Part shown: positions 1 to 8,929 of the stretch, piece after piece
Layout: each line of letters opens with the position of its first letter
Numbering within the stretch: position 1 is the stretch's first letter
DNA from: Lingula anatina
Lineage: Eukaryota; Brachiopoda; Lingulata; Lingulida; Lingulidae
DNA: 30,906 nt
Direction of reading: 5' to 3'
NCBI RefSeq assembly: GCF_001039355.2
Contig: NW_019775964.1
Span: 1-30,906, forward strand
The notes under the pieces: generated by a model
The model's input: the letters and a program-made list of their open reading frames with translations, nothing else
Database searches by the model: none
Told to the model about the DNA's origin: nothing
Translations under genes and position numbers: made by a program

Positions 1-13
1 TTATAATGCAGTA

Positions 14-1534
14 TCAGTCCAAGGGAACAATGGCTGGTTTCAGGTTGGTTAAAGCACAACATGTAGTGACCGCTGGCCCAATCAAGTCAAGATGTGTGAG
101 AGGTACAGTCCCATTTAAATATTCCAAATCTTTAACACATCCAATGACACGTTCCACATGAATTTGACAGTTTGTTATTGTCTTATTGTTTTGGTTCTCC
201 TTTTCAGTGAATGGCTTTCCACCTTTTACAAATGGTGGTATAATCAGTTCAACTTCGTGTTCCAGAAGTTCTCCTCTGATCCTGAAACCTTTCTGATCCC
301 CCATACACTTATCCCCCATGCTAAACTTTTCTGGTATTTTGCATTGAATGACCAGTTCTTTGTCAGATATGTTTCCCCCCCGCGGGCCATGATACGTATG
401 AAACTGATCCACAAGGTGTGCAGGCCAATAAAAATTTGACTGTGTGCCTGTTTTTGTATGCAGAAAAGATTTTGGTATTGGCATCAATGTGTGGAGGTTT
501 CTCCGTCGCTATTTCAAAGCAATCTAAAATTGCTGTCATGCCATCCCATTTCTTGAAACAAGATGGATAGCATTGTGCTACCTCCAATCTAGATGGCCAG
601 TAGATAAGTCCACCAAGCTCATAAGAAAGGAGAGGATTCCATGTTGAGAGAATCCGAGACACTAGCGTGCTAGATACATTGAAAAGATAACCAAGATATT
701 CCTCAATAATATTCAGCTTCAACTTCATCAAAGTAAGGAGGAGCTCATTTTCTGTTGATAGTAATCTCGCTGGTCCTCTTTCCTTTTCCTGGTCTCCTCC
801 ACGTTCACCTGTCTGCTTCCCTTTCCAGTATGTCATAGTCTCTACTGCTGGAGAAACTTGTTTAAGAACCCATGAAAACAGCTGGTAAGATGGCAAGACA
901 GTATGTAATGCAATATTATCTGAATCTTTGATATTTAATATGCTGACATGAGGTGGAACCAACTTTTCTTCAAGTTGTTTGTTTTTTGTTGTGATTCTTC
1001 AAAATCAAATTGCAGACTTTGTTGTTTTTTTTTTCTAGGAGACTTGTTTTCTCAATGACCAGATCATCAACTTGATATAACAACTCTTTCACCTTTTTCA
1101 AGCATTTGGACTTTTGCTGGCGGTTTCCTATGTATATATATAAAAATTAAAACAATTTTTTTACACACATTAAACATTTCAATAAACTGTTGTATTGAAA
1201 ACAGGTAAAATATATCAAAAGCATAAGTGTACCTGGTATACCTGCATATCAGACAAGTATTTGTACTGGTACAGTACCACATGTAATGAGAATATCATAC
1301 AATTAAAATTATAGAGTTACTCAACTGGTCCATATGCTGGCATTTTTATTCCCACACAAAGTGCCTCACTTCTAAAAGACTGGCATATTACCTCACCTGA
1401 AGTGATTACTGCAAATTCTGCTGTTCTCATTGACAGTGTAACCATGACGGTCAATCTTCACTTGCCACTTGAGATACTCATCGAGACGGGGAGCATGCAT
1501 CTGTAACTCCATTACATGGGGCATAACGATGAAT
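14..1534 (-). pseudogene. THAP-domain DDE transposase (ISL2EU/Harbinger-like), decayed
   Basis: DNA transposase relic read from right to left. Exon 1397-1534 has an acceptor AG and a donor GTGAGG and codes for the second half of a THAP zinc finger: a conserved W in 'YLKWQVKID', then 'SRICSNHF'. The next piece (1127 leftwards, after an AG) is a lysine/leucine-rich coiled coil. Then come an HTH_Tnp_4-like segment ('LMKLKLNIIEEYLGYLF', about 730-690) and the DDE_Tnp_4 core: 'LDCFEI' (first D), 'YKNRHTVKFLLACTPCGSVS', 'GGNISDKE', 'GDQKGFRI' (second D), 'IPPFVKGGKPF' and 'IHVERVIG' (E). The frame ends with 'AIVPLD' and TGA at 14, the usual family end. The frame breaks at the C7 run near 373-379 and again in A-rich tracts near 980-990. 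A further break near 1090-1100 is likely. THAP plus HTH_Tnp_4 plus DDE_4 suggests ISL2EU; a Harbinger relative is the alternative. The first half of the THAP domain is not visible. Confidence 0.8.
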
Positions 1535-2035
1535 CTGAAAATAGCATATATAATATATGCATGCATGTACGTTATTTATTCTGTATGACATGAAATGGTT
1601 GGTTATACAGATATTATAAGCTTATTAGTTTGCAAATACATATCTAATCACTGATTGTCCAGAGTATTAGATGTAACAGTGATTCTTAGGACATAAATCA
1701 GAAGCTGAAGGTCCTGACGCTACCAATGCCATTGGTAAGATAGCACGTCACTGGTGGGCCGACGTTACGCAGGATCCTGACAACTGTCAAGTCAGATTCC
1801 ACGATAAATATAGGAGATAAACAGTACTTTGATTGTGATTATATACAAGTACAACTTTCTCATGTATGGTTCTAAGTTAGTAAGATTAGCATACATATGA
1901 ATGCGTTGTCAGTCATGGCAATTACCAATCAAACAAATGCACAAAACCCAACAATTTTTTTCTTGGCCTGCAAAGTAGACTGAGTTCAAAGGCAGATTAT
2001 TATATAAGAGGAGTCAAGATCATGTCTAGAAAAGA
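1535..2035. other. intergenic, A+T-rich
   Basis: No coding exon is convincing here. The missing 5' THAP exon (with the paired cysteines) would be expected in this stretch, but I could not find it. A short TATATAATATATGCATGCATG tract lies near 1545-1566. Confidence 0.4.
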
Positions 2036-2039
2036 ATCT

Positions 2040-2118
2040 ATGAATCGAAGCCAGGACCTCTTGCGCTAGGTAAATGTACATTCTAGGCAAGTGCTCTACC
2101 ACTGAGCTAATGCCCTCC
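2040..2118 (-). pseudogene. tRNA-Ala-like relic (tRNA pseudogene or tRNA-derived SINE head)
   Basis: On the minus strand the sequence begins GAGGGCAT and has an intact A box/D arm (TAGCTCAGTGGTAGAGCA), an anticodon-type stem CTTGC/GCAAG, and a B-box-like GGCTTCGATTC. These are the internal pol III promoter elements of a tRNA and resemble the tRNA-Ala type that seeds many SINEs. The anticodon loop is about 17 nt too long because CCTAG and its neighbours occur twice. The 3' acceptor strand does not pair with the 5' end, so it should not be a working tRNA. A SINE body downstream is not evident. Confidence 0.6.
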
Positions 2119-2182
2119 TCTTTTTAATGCACCCCAACCTGCCAAATAAACCCAAATCAATTGTCCCAGTTTAGGTAGATTT

Positions 2183-2261
2183 AAGTTAGGTCTGTGTAGT
2201 TTCTGAAAATCTGCACAAATAATTTTATTTCTGACAATCTTCAAAAACTACACGGACTTAA
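2183..2261. repeat. imperfect inverted repeat
   Basis: Arms of about 17 bp (TTAGGTCTGTGTAGTTT and AAACTACACGGACTTAA) pair with about two mismatches across a loop of roughly 44 bp. It may be a short foldback element; no target duplication was defined. Confidence 0.4.
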
Positions 2262-2459
2262 TCCATAATATTATGGACAGGTGTTACACTTGGGATCATC
2301 TTTCAAAAATTGCTGAAACGTTTCCTTCCAAGGATATATTTTTATGATTTTTAATACATACAGTGGTGGTTGAAAAATAGGAATTGCCCTCACATTCTTG
2401 AGTTGAGGGATAGTGGCCAAAGTTACGATGTTGTCAAGGTCAAATATTGTCACTCTGGG

Positions 2460-3675
2460 CGACTTCGATGAACATATAGGCCCTACTGTTAAGGCGGAGT
2501 AATATGTCGTTTTGCAACGAGTCAGGCATGGTAATCAACCAGAAAACGGACGAGGACCATTCAGCTATGTACATCCCGGGTCTCATAGTTAAGAACTGTA
2601 AAGAGTATGTCTATTCAGGTGCTATATTTACTCGGGATGGAAAGGCGTCTTCAGCAGTTGAAAGGCATGTCATTGATTAAAAGCCAAACATTATGACTTT
2701 TGTATCATTTCTTGATAAAAAACGTGATTTCCCATTTGTAGTTAAACGGCGGGTTAAGGATTTTTTTTCGATTTTAAGATCTTTTCAGTAAATTCTGTGG
2801 ATGTGAAGCTTGGGTAAATAAAAGTGCCAACCTAGAACAGGTCACTTACAGGTCACTGGTTAAGTCTGCTTGAGTAACAATACCTAACAATTTATGTTTA
2901 GTTGAGCTAGGTTAATGTAGTGCAGAAGCCCTCTTGAAAACCGCCCAGCATAAATTCATGGTAAAGGCTCTCGAACAACGAGAGGAGATGCATGATGGCC
3001 CATTTTTAAAAACATGGACTACCTATAAACAGGCCAATATACGAACGCATTCAAATACCTTTATGGTATTTTGCAACGCAATAATTATGGGGAATCTGAC
3101 TTATTGAACTGAAAAGAAAGGGTGGGTGTGTTTCAAAATTGTAAGGCTTTATTGTATAGAGAGTTCAATCCGGATCTATCACAGACATTTATACTGGTAT
3201 GGACGACAGGAGGTTTGAGAGAATTATTACAACCCGGTACAGGTTGTGATCACACGACCTGGCAGTGGAGAAGGACCGCTGGTCTCGCGTCCCCTTAGAG
3301 GATCGGCAACGTATCTGTGGTACCGGTGAAATGCAAACAGTAGAACATGTTTTGTGTTTTTGCCCTATGGCAAGTTCAATACGCAAGAAATATCCTGCGT
3401 TAGATTTTAGCTCGGTAGAAAATATTTGGAGAGGCGGGCCTACGTACGATTTGTGTCATTTGATTTATGCTGTAAACTTTTTATTTTCCTAACGTTAACA
3501 TCATGTTATCGTTTTATTAACATATATAAAATTAATATCTGTTATTAAAGACTCGACCAACATGAGTATAATTATGAATTTGTCTTTGCTACGCAGATTG
3601 TATATATATATATTATGTATATTCTGGGCTTGTACGTTCTGGTCACGTTTGAATAAATAAATTATCTATCTATCG
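2460..3675 (+). pseudogene. non-LTR retrotransposon 3' end (reverse transcriptase C-terminal region), broken
   Basis: A 5'-truncated LINE copy with several stops and frameshifts. Fragments in order: 'FCNESGMVINQKTDED' and 'YVYSGAIFTRDGKASSAV' (about 2505-2660, thumb-side region of the RT); 'CGCEAWVNKSANLEQV' (about 2797-2845, the LYGCE.W motif region); 'CLVELG' (about 2900). A longer open stretch at 3265-3492 reads 'EKDRWSRVPLEDRQRICGTG' and then 'VEHVLCFCP', the typical LINE C-terminal zinc-knuckle-like end, and stops at 3490. The 3' tail near 3650-3676 is A+T-rich and ends in a short (ATCT)n array, as in several LINE clades that lack poly-A. The clade cannot be fixed by eye. The copy is surely inactive. 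Confidence 0.75.
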
Positions 3676-4089
3676 CTTTTTTTTTTTCGCACCATTGCTT
3701 TACGTTATTCTTCAAAGGCGAGAGCACGAGAGCGTTACCATCAGTTTTTAAATTATTCAAGCAGTTGCTTTGTTTTATAACGTTAATGATACCTGGTACA
3801 TTTTAAATAAATACAAAAAAGAAAGTACCCAAAATAGTCACAAACAACAATGATGGTACTTTCGCTCATATGTGAAGATATTTGATTTAACGGATATAAA
3901 TAAGAGGACACCACTTGAACAACTTGTATGTTGTGTCTCTTGGAAACCACGACAACAATCATCGTGTTTTCATAGATTGACAATCATAACCTTTTAAATA
4001 TTTTGAATTATGTTTATGAAGTAGCTCTTACCTGTAAGTCCTGTATGCTACATTCAATCCCTGAAAACACATTAAAGAAGAAAGAAAGA

Positions 4090-5218
4090 ATGGCGGACAC
4101 AAAACTTGCCCAGGAGAATTATGGCGAAGAGGAAAACAATGATGACGAAAGGTAAAAATGCCGGCCGGGGTCAACCGCCTGGTCCCAAGCATTCCCTAAT
4201 GAGAGATAGTGTGTAGCAATATTTCTAATTAGTTTTTGTGGGAACAATGATGACAATGGATACACATGTAACGATGACGATAGGTAAAATGCAAGCCAAC
4301 TAGTTAAAATTCTAATTTCAAGAGGGGAATATTGGCGTGATATATTTTTCAGAAACCGAAGGGGGAGGGGGCAGTGCCCCCCCCCCCCCGAAAACCCCTT
4401 CTCTAAATCAGCCACTGATTTCAAAGCTATGATAACACTCTTCCTCGGTTTGTATGCCCCTTTAAATATTTCTATTTAGCCTTGTTTCACNTTTCATTTG
4501 AACTTGAATGGGAATTCTGTGACCTTGAAATTGACCTTTGTCCTACTTTTCGCCATTGGCCCGACATTACAAATTGGGATTTGAACTTTTACTTTTCTCC
4601 AAGATTTTGTTTTAAATAGTTACTTTCAACAAAAACTCTTGTTTACTGGATTTCGTAGAGCTTGTCAAGCACAACACTGGAGGTGGTGTCCCTTTTTGAG
4701 GTGGTGTCCCATTTTTTGTTTTCCATGCTAATGCACTTATTTACTCCAGCTGGTGGTACAATACCCGGAGGCGTTTTCGCCTCTCTGATTCTCTAGTTTG
4801 ATATCATTTTATCTTAAGCCAATATCAAAAACACAAAGAGTGTGTCAGATGCTGAGGGCATCAAAGAAAAAGGTAAGACAATAAGCTTAGGTCAATTTAA
4901 CAGGAATTCATTTACCACATTTAAAAATGTAAACACACAGATGGACTTTAGGGGGAGACGCTGACGCAAAAAACACCGAGTTTAAATTCTCAGTTCAGTG
5001 ATCTAAATCTTTGAATGTATCTATGACATTGTTAAGTAATGTATTGAATTCTTATTGTGCACAGGTATGAAATGTTTAATTTGTTTTCCTGTCTTTCTTC
5101 AGTCAATATCAATGACACAACAACTGTAAAAGCAGACGTGAAGGAGAGAGGTAAGACAGTATGGTCATTAGAATAGTAGGGTCAATATTTATTACACTGA
5201 TGGAATGTGATTGTGCAT

Positions 5219-5258
<40 letters not shown>

Positions 5259-5511
5259 CTTATGTTGTGCTTTTGGCAAGTTTAAAATAATATTGGCAGA
5301 ATTATTTATTCCAAATACTGGTAAAAGTGTTTAATTGAAGCTTCATACATGAAATATGATATTGCACTGACTTATTGAACATTTTATACTTTTACCTCTA
5401 AGTAATATTGTATTATACATTTCAGCTCCAAAGAATCGCCGCCAATCTAGGTGGAGGAGGGTATTGAATCTGTTCACGTCTTGCTTCAGACAGAGGGCAC
5501 GAACATGAATG

Positions 5512-5544
<33 letters not shown>

Positions 5545-6351
5545 TAATTAATTAATTAATTAATTAATTAATTCTAAACACTTCAGACATTAAGAAATGA
5601 AGAAAAGTCAGTATTTTTAAAAGAATACATTTATTATACATTTACAGAGAAGTTCTTTTTGTTTGTCTCTTTGTTTTGATGTATCAGTATCATAACTAAC
5701 ACCCCATTTCCATTTAATTAATTAATTAATTCTAAACACTTCAGACATTAAGAAATGAAGAAAAGTCAGTATTTTTAAAAGAATACATTTATTATACATT
5801 TACAGAGAAGTTCTTTTTGTTTGTCTCTTTGTTTTGATGTATCAGTATCATAACTAACACCCCATTTCCATAGACTTTTAGATCGATCTATCTCTGTGGG
5901 GAGTCTCACTAGATTACTGTCAGCTTGGTCGGCTTAAGCGTCTGTCCCGCCTACTAAAAGCTTTAAGGGGGTAATTAACTATGGTGCCCGCTCAGCTGAC
6001 TGCAATTTAGCGTGAACCCCCAGGGAGTTAGGTCGATCTAAATCTTAATCTTTAGATCGATCTAAATCTCTGGGAAAGCACCCTAAGTAAGCTTTCAGTT
6101 TTTTAGAGGAAAACTATGTCAAACAGCTGGCAAAAATGTACATTAAAGCAGTAAATTAATTATATCACAGCAGCCAGGAGCTGGTGGTTGTAGAGTTACT
6201 GTCAACATCTATTTACACCTAAGTGAATACACATTTTATTGAATTATATTTTAATATTTTCATCTTTTATTTTTCAGGGTCGCCAGTGCTGAACTATTAT
6301 TGCCTCTGTAGAAGCCAGTTAAAAAAACCCTGCAATATGTCATTCGCTTAA
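4090..6351 (+). CDS. candidate small multi-exon gene with duplicated exons
   Basis: Not recognised as any family. Exon 4090-4151 starts with a good initiation context (aagaATGG), codes for 'MADTKLAQENYGEEENNDDE', and ends at GTAAAA. Exons 4819-4872 ('ANIKNTKSVSDAEGIKEKG') and 5103-5150 ('VNINDTTTVKADVKERG') are related to each other. Both are phase 1-1 and both end at GTAAGACA. Terminal exon 5426-5508 ('APKNRRQSRWRRVLNLF', ending in TGA) continues in phase 1. A second possible terminal exon, 6278-6351 ('GSPVLNYYCLCRSQLKK', ending in TAA), also fits phase 1. The product would be short and hydrophilic: acidic at the N-terminus and arginine-rich at the C-terminus. The weak point is that the first exon ends in phase 2, so a linking exon between 4152 and 4818 is unproven. 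A possible 51-nt exon at 4233-4283 (phase 2-2) does not solve this. AATAAA occurs near 6451. The exon chain 4819-5508 is better supported than the whole. Confidence 0.45.
4285..4417 (+). mobile_element. hAT5-like MITE, 3' part only
   Basis: Matches the right half of the family defined by the copies at 22582 and 26704: 'AAAATTCTAATTTCAAGAGGGG', a G-rich then C-rich core, and the terminal CTCTAAATCAGCCACTG. The left end is missing. It sits in an intron of the candidate small gene. Confidence 0.65.
5219..5257. repeat. (AC)n microsatellite
   Basis: A nearly pure AC dinucleotide run inside the last intron of the candidate small gene. Confidence 0.95.
5513..5871. repeat. (ATT)n/(AATT)n array and 158-bp tandem duplication
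   Basis: ATT and TTAA repeats (5513-5573) lead into two adjacent, almost identical units with a 158-bp period. The unit from about 5556 to 5713 recurs at 5714-5871, sharing CTAAACACTTCAGACATTAA and ending in CCCCATTTCCAT. The near identity indicates a recent event or an assembly artefact. Confidence 0.9.
5861..6085. mobile_element. MITE with TAGATCGATCTA terminal repeats, copy 1
   Basis: The left end (TTTCCATAGACTTTTAGATCGATCTA) and the reverse complement of the right end (TTTCCCAGAGATTTAGATCGATCTA) are similar, giving imperfect terminal repeats of about 25-30 bp. The interior (GGGGAGTCTCACTAGATTAC, later GTGAACCCCCAGGGA and GGTCGATCTAAA) recurs at 20860-21060. There is no coding potential, so it is non-autonomous. 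The superfamily is unknown. Confidence 0.7.
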
Positions 6352-6359
6352 TTTTACAA

Positions 6360-7360
6360 TAAGATATTAATTTTTTTGTAATCAAATGGGTTTTGTTTTT
6401 CTTTTCTTAATTGAGGGTACCATTGGGGAGAGGTGATCACTGTACATGGGAAATAAAATCATTTAATGTACAAATCACAGTAAATAAAACTTTATTTGTA
6501 TCTCACTGACAATGCTAGTTGAAAATCCTGAAAATTACGAATTATCGGGTATAAGGCTTTATTTCACGATGGGCAAAGAATAAAAAGCCACATTTTCGAG
6601 CAACGGGAATTAGTTGCTTCACGGATCACGCTAAATGATATGGACATTTCACGCATCTCAGACAAATAAAAAGTGTCTTTAACTGGTAAAAAAAAATCAA
6701 TGGGACTCTTTTGATTAAATTTTTTATCAAATTCTTTTCTTATTTCTTCTATTAAACCAAAGAAATAAACAATAAATGGTACAAACTTTTAACTATATTC
6801 AAATACATACATAAACACTGATACTCACACACATGTACCCTACCATACGGCTCAATTACTGATAACTTCACTTTCGGTTTTTTATTCCAGTATGTTCATG
6901 TTTAAATACAACAGATATATATAGTTCAAACTCCTAGGAATTCACTTGAAAAGTAAACTTGCTTTAGACAAAAACGGTTTTCTAGATCACTTGCAACTTT
7001 TACAGATAATGAGCCCGTTTTAATGAACTTTTATATGTGTAATATTGAGAGTATTTAAGGTTTAACGTATCTGGTGGCTACAGTGGAGGAACGCGCGGAA
7101 AACATCCCAACGTTATTAACACTGCCGGTAAAATAATTGGAAGAGATCTCCTCCAACTGGATGGTATCATTAAAGACAATGGAGAAAACAAAACGAATTA
7201 TGGGGATCCCACCCATCCAGCAAGTTCTCTTTTTAAATTCTTACCCAGTAATAGTAGACTGCTGACTTTAAAGGACAGTAAACGGTTTTAAGTAGTTTTT
7301 TTTTCTACAGTATCAAATATTAATTCCACTTTTAAGCCTAATTCATAAATATTTTATAAT
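6360..7360. other. intergenic, A+T-rich, no gene seen
   Basis: No frame or splice pattern is convincing. The stretch holds homopolymer runs of A and T. Confidence 0.5.
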
Positions 7361-7790
7361 TAATGTCCTGTGTTTTATTTTAGATTTATATATCGGCACA
7401 TGAATCAATAAGACACCAAACAACTTTTATGGAAAATAAACTGAAATTAAATCTGGAGCTTCTTTTATCTATTAGCATTTCGAATTTACGTTCGTCTTCA
7501 TCACCATCATATCCGTCGCAGTCCGAAGCCCGAAGTTCAAACAGTGCATATCAAAACCGTAAATAGGAGTCCAAGTACGTAGGAAACATCGCGCTAGAGA
7601 ACGGGTTTAATTAAGGCATTCTTGTTGGCGGTATTGTCACTAATTTATAGAATCATGAACAAATCTGGATGACTTTATCTATAACAGAGCAATTGTTACC
7701 TAAAAATCAAATTAAAAAAATACTTTTCATAATTATACAAGAAAAAATAATGAAAAGAACGAAGGCAGAGTAATTTTAATTAAAAATGGA
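7361..7790 (+). repeat. dispersed direct repeat, copy 1
   Basis: About 430 bp (TTTATATATCGGCACA, then TTTCGAATTTACG, CATCGCGCTAGAGAACGGG and GAAAAGAACGAAGGCAGA) is repeated at 8472-8921 with small indels. No ORF spans it. It is either a local segmental duplication or two copies of a non-coding element. Confidence 0.9.
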
Positions 7791-7970
7791 ATCTGAACAA
7801 CAAATAAAGCTTCAAGCAAATGAAACTGAATATAGAAAATCAAACTCATGATTTTGACTTATGCATTACATTACAAATAATTTTTAAAATAATATCGGTA
7901 CCTTGTCAGTGCATGGCAGTATTGCGTGAAAACGACATACACCCTCCCCTACACATACGCTACACAGATA

Positions 7971-7996
7971 CACAGAGAGAGAGAGAGAGAGAGAGA
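7971..7996. repeat. (GA)n microsatellite
   Basis: AGAGAGAG run between the two copies of the dispersed direct repeat. Confidence 0.9.
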
Positions 7997-8471
7997 AAGG
8001 GGACGAATGGGGGGTCTGACTTAATTTCAACCTGATATTTATTACTTATTATTTTTTAGGTTCTGTGGTAAGCTCTAAAAAAGGCGCTAATTCCCTTAGA
8101 AAACAAATTTCACCCGGGTAAACTGCATTTTTCCTGGACTTAATTTTACCAGTCCATTTTTGTTCTAAATCATCAATCCAAACTATCCAAGAGCGCTTTT
8201 ACAATTAGTTTGAGTTTCTTACGATGTCTTAAGATACTCAGTACTATGATCTGAATTCAACAGAAGTAGGCCTGAACGGATTCAAGTTCAGTCCGAATGC
8301 GGTGTCAAAAGAGGAAAACTGACTTCCCACGCCTGTGAAAAAAAGAAAGGAAAAGCGAGAGAGAGAGGAGAATTTCATTTGGTGGTTAATCATCTAGCTG
8401 GACCAAGCTGAAAAGACCTAAAATACACACACGAGAGACATGTTTACTTGCTCTTCAAATTTACTCTATTT

Positions 8472-8921
8472 TAATGTCCATTGCTTTATTTTAGTTTTAT
8501 ATATCGGCACACGAATCAATAAAACACCAAACAACTTTTATGGAAAATAAACTTAAATTAAATCTGGAGATTCTTTTATCTATTAATTAGCATTTCGAAT
8601 TTACGTTAATTCTCGGCACGTTCGTCTTCATCACCATCATACTTCAGTCGCAGTCCGAAGCCCGAAGTTCAAACAGTGCATATCAAAACCGTAAATAGGA
8701 GTCCTTACGTAGGAAACATCGCGCTAGAGAACGGGTTTAATTAATTAAGGCATTTTTGTTAGCGGTATTGTCACTATAATTATGAATCATGAACAAATCT
8801 GGATGACTCTATCAATAACAGAGCAATTGTTACCTAAAAAATCAAATAAATAAATACTTTTCAGAATTATACAAGAAAAAAATAATGAAAAGAACGAAGG
8901 CAGAATAAATTTTAATTTAAA
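8472..8921 (+). repeat. dispersed direct repeat, copy 2
   Basis: Second copy of the 7361-7790 sequence, offset about 1.1 kb, with small insertions (for example TTAATTCTCGGCACG near 8605). It is followed by a C-tract at 8938-8949. Confidence 0.9.
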
Positions 8922-8929
8922 AAGTCACA

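Noticed and set aside
1067-1282. 71-aa minus-strand frame as a separate gene
   Set aside because: Its end overlaps the coiled-coil exon of the THAP transposase in another frame; the rest is intron.
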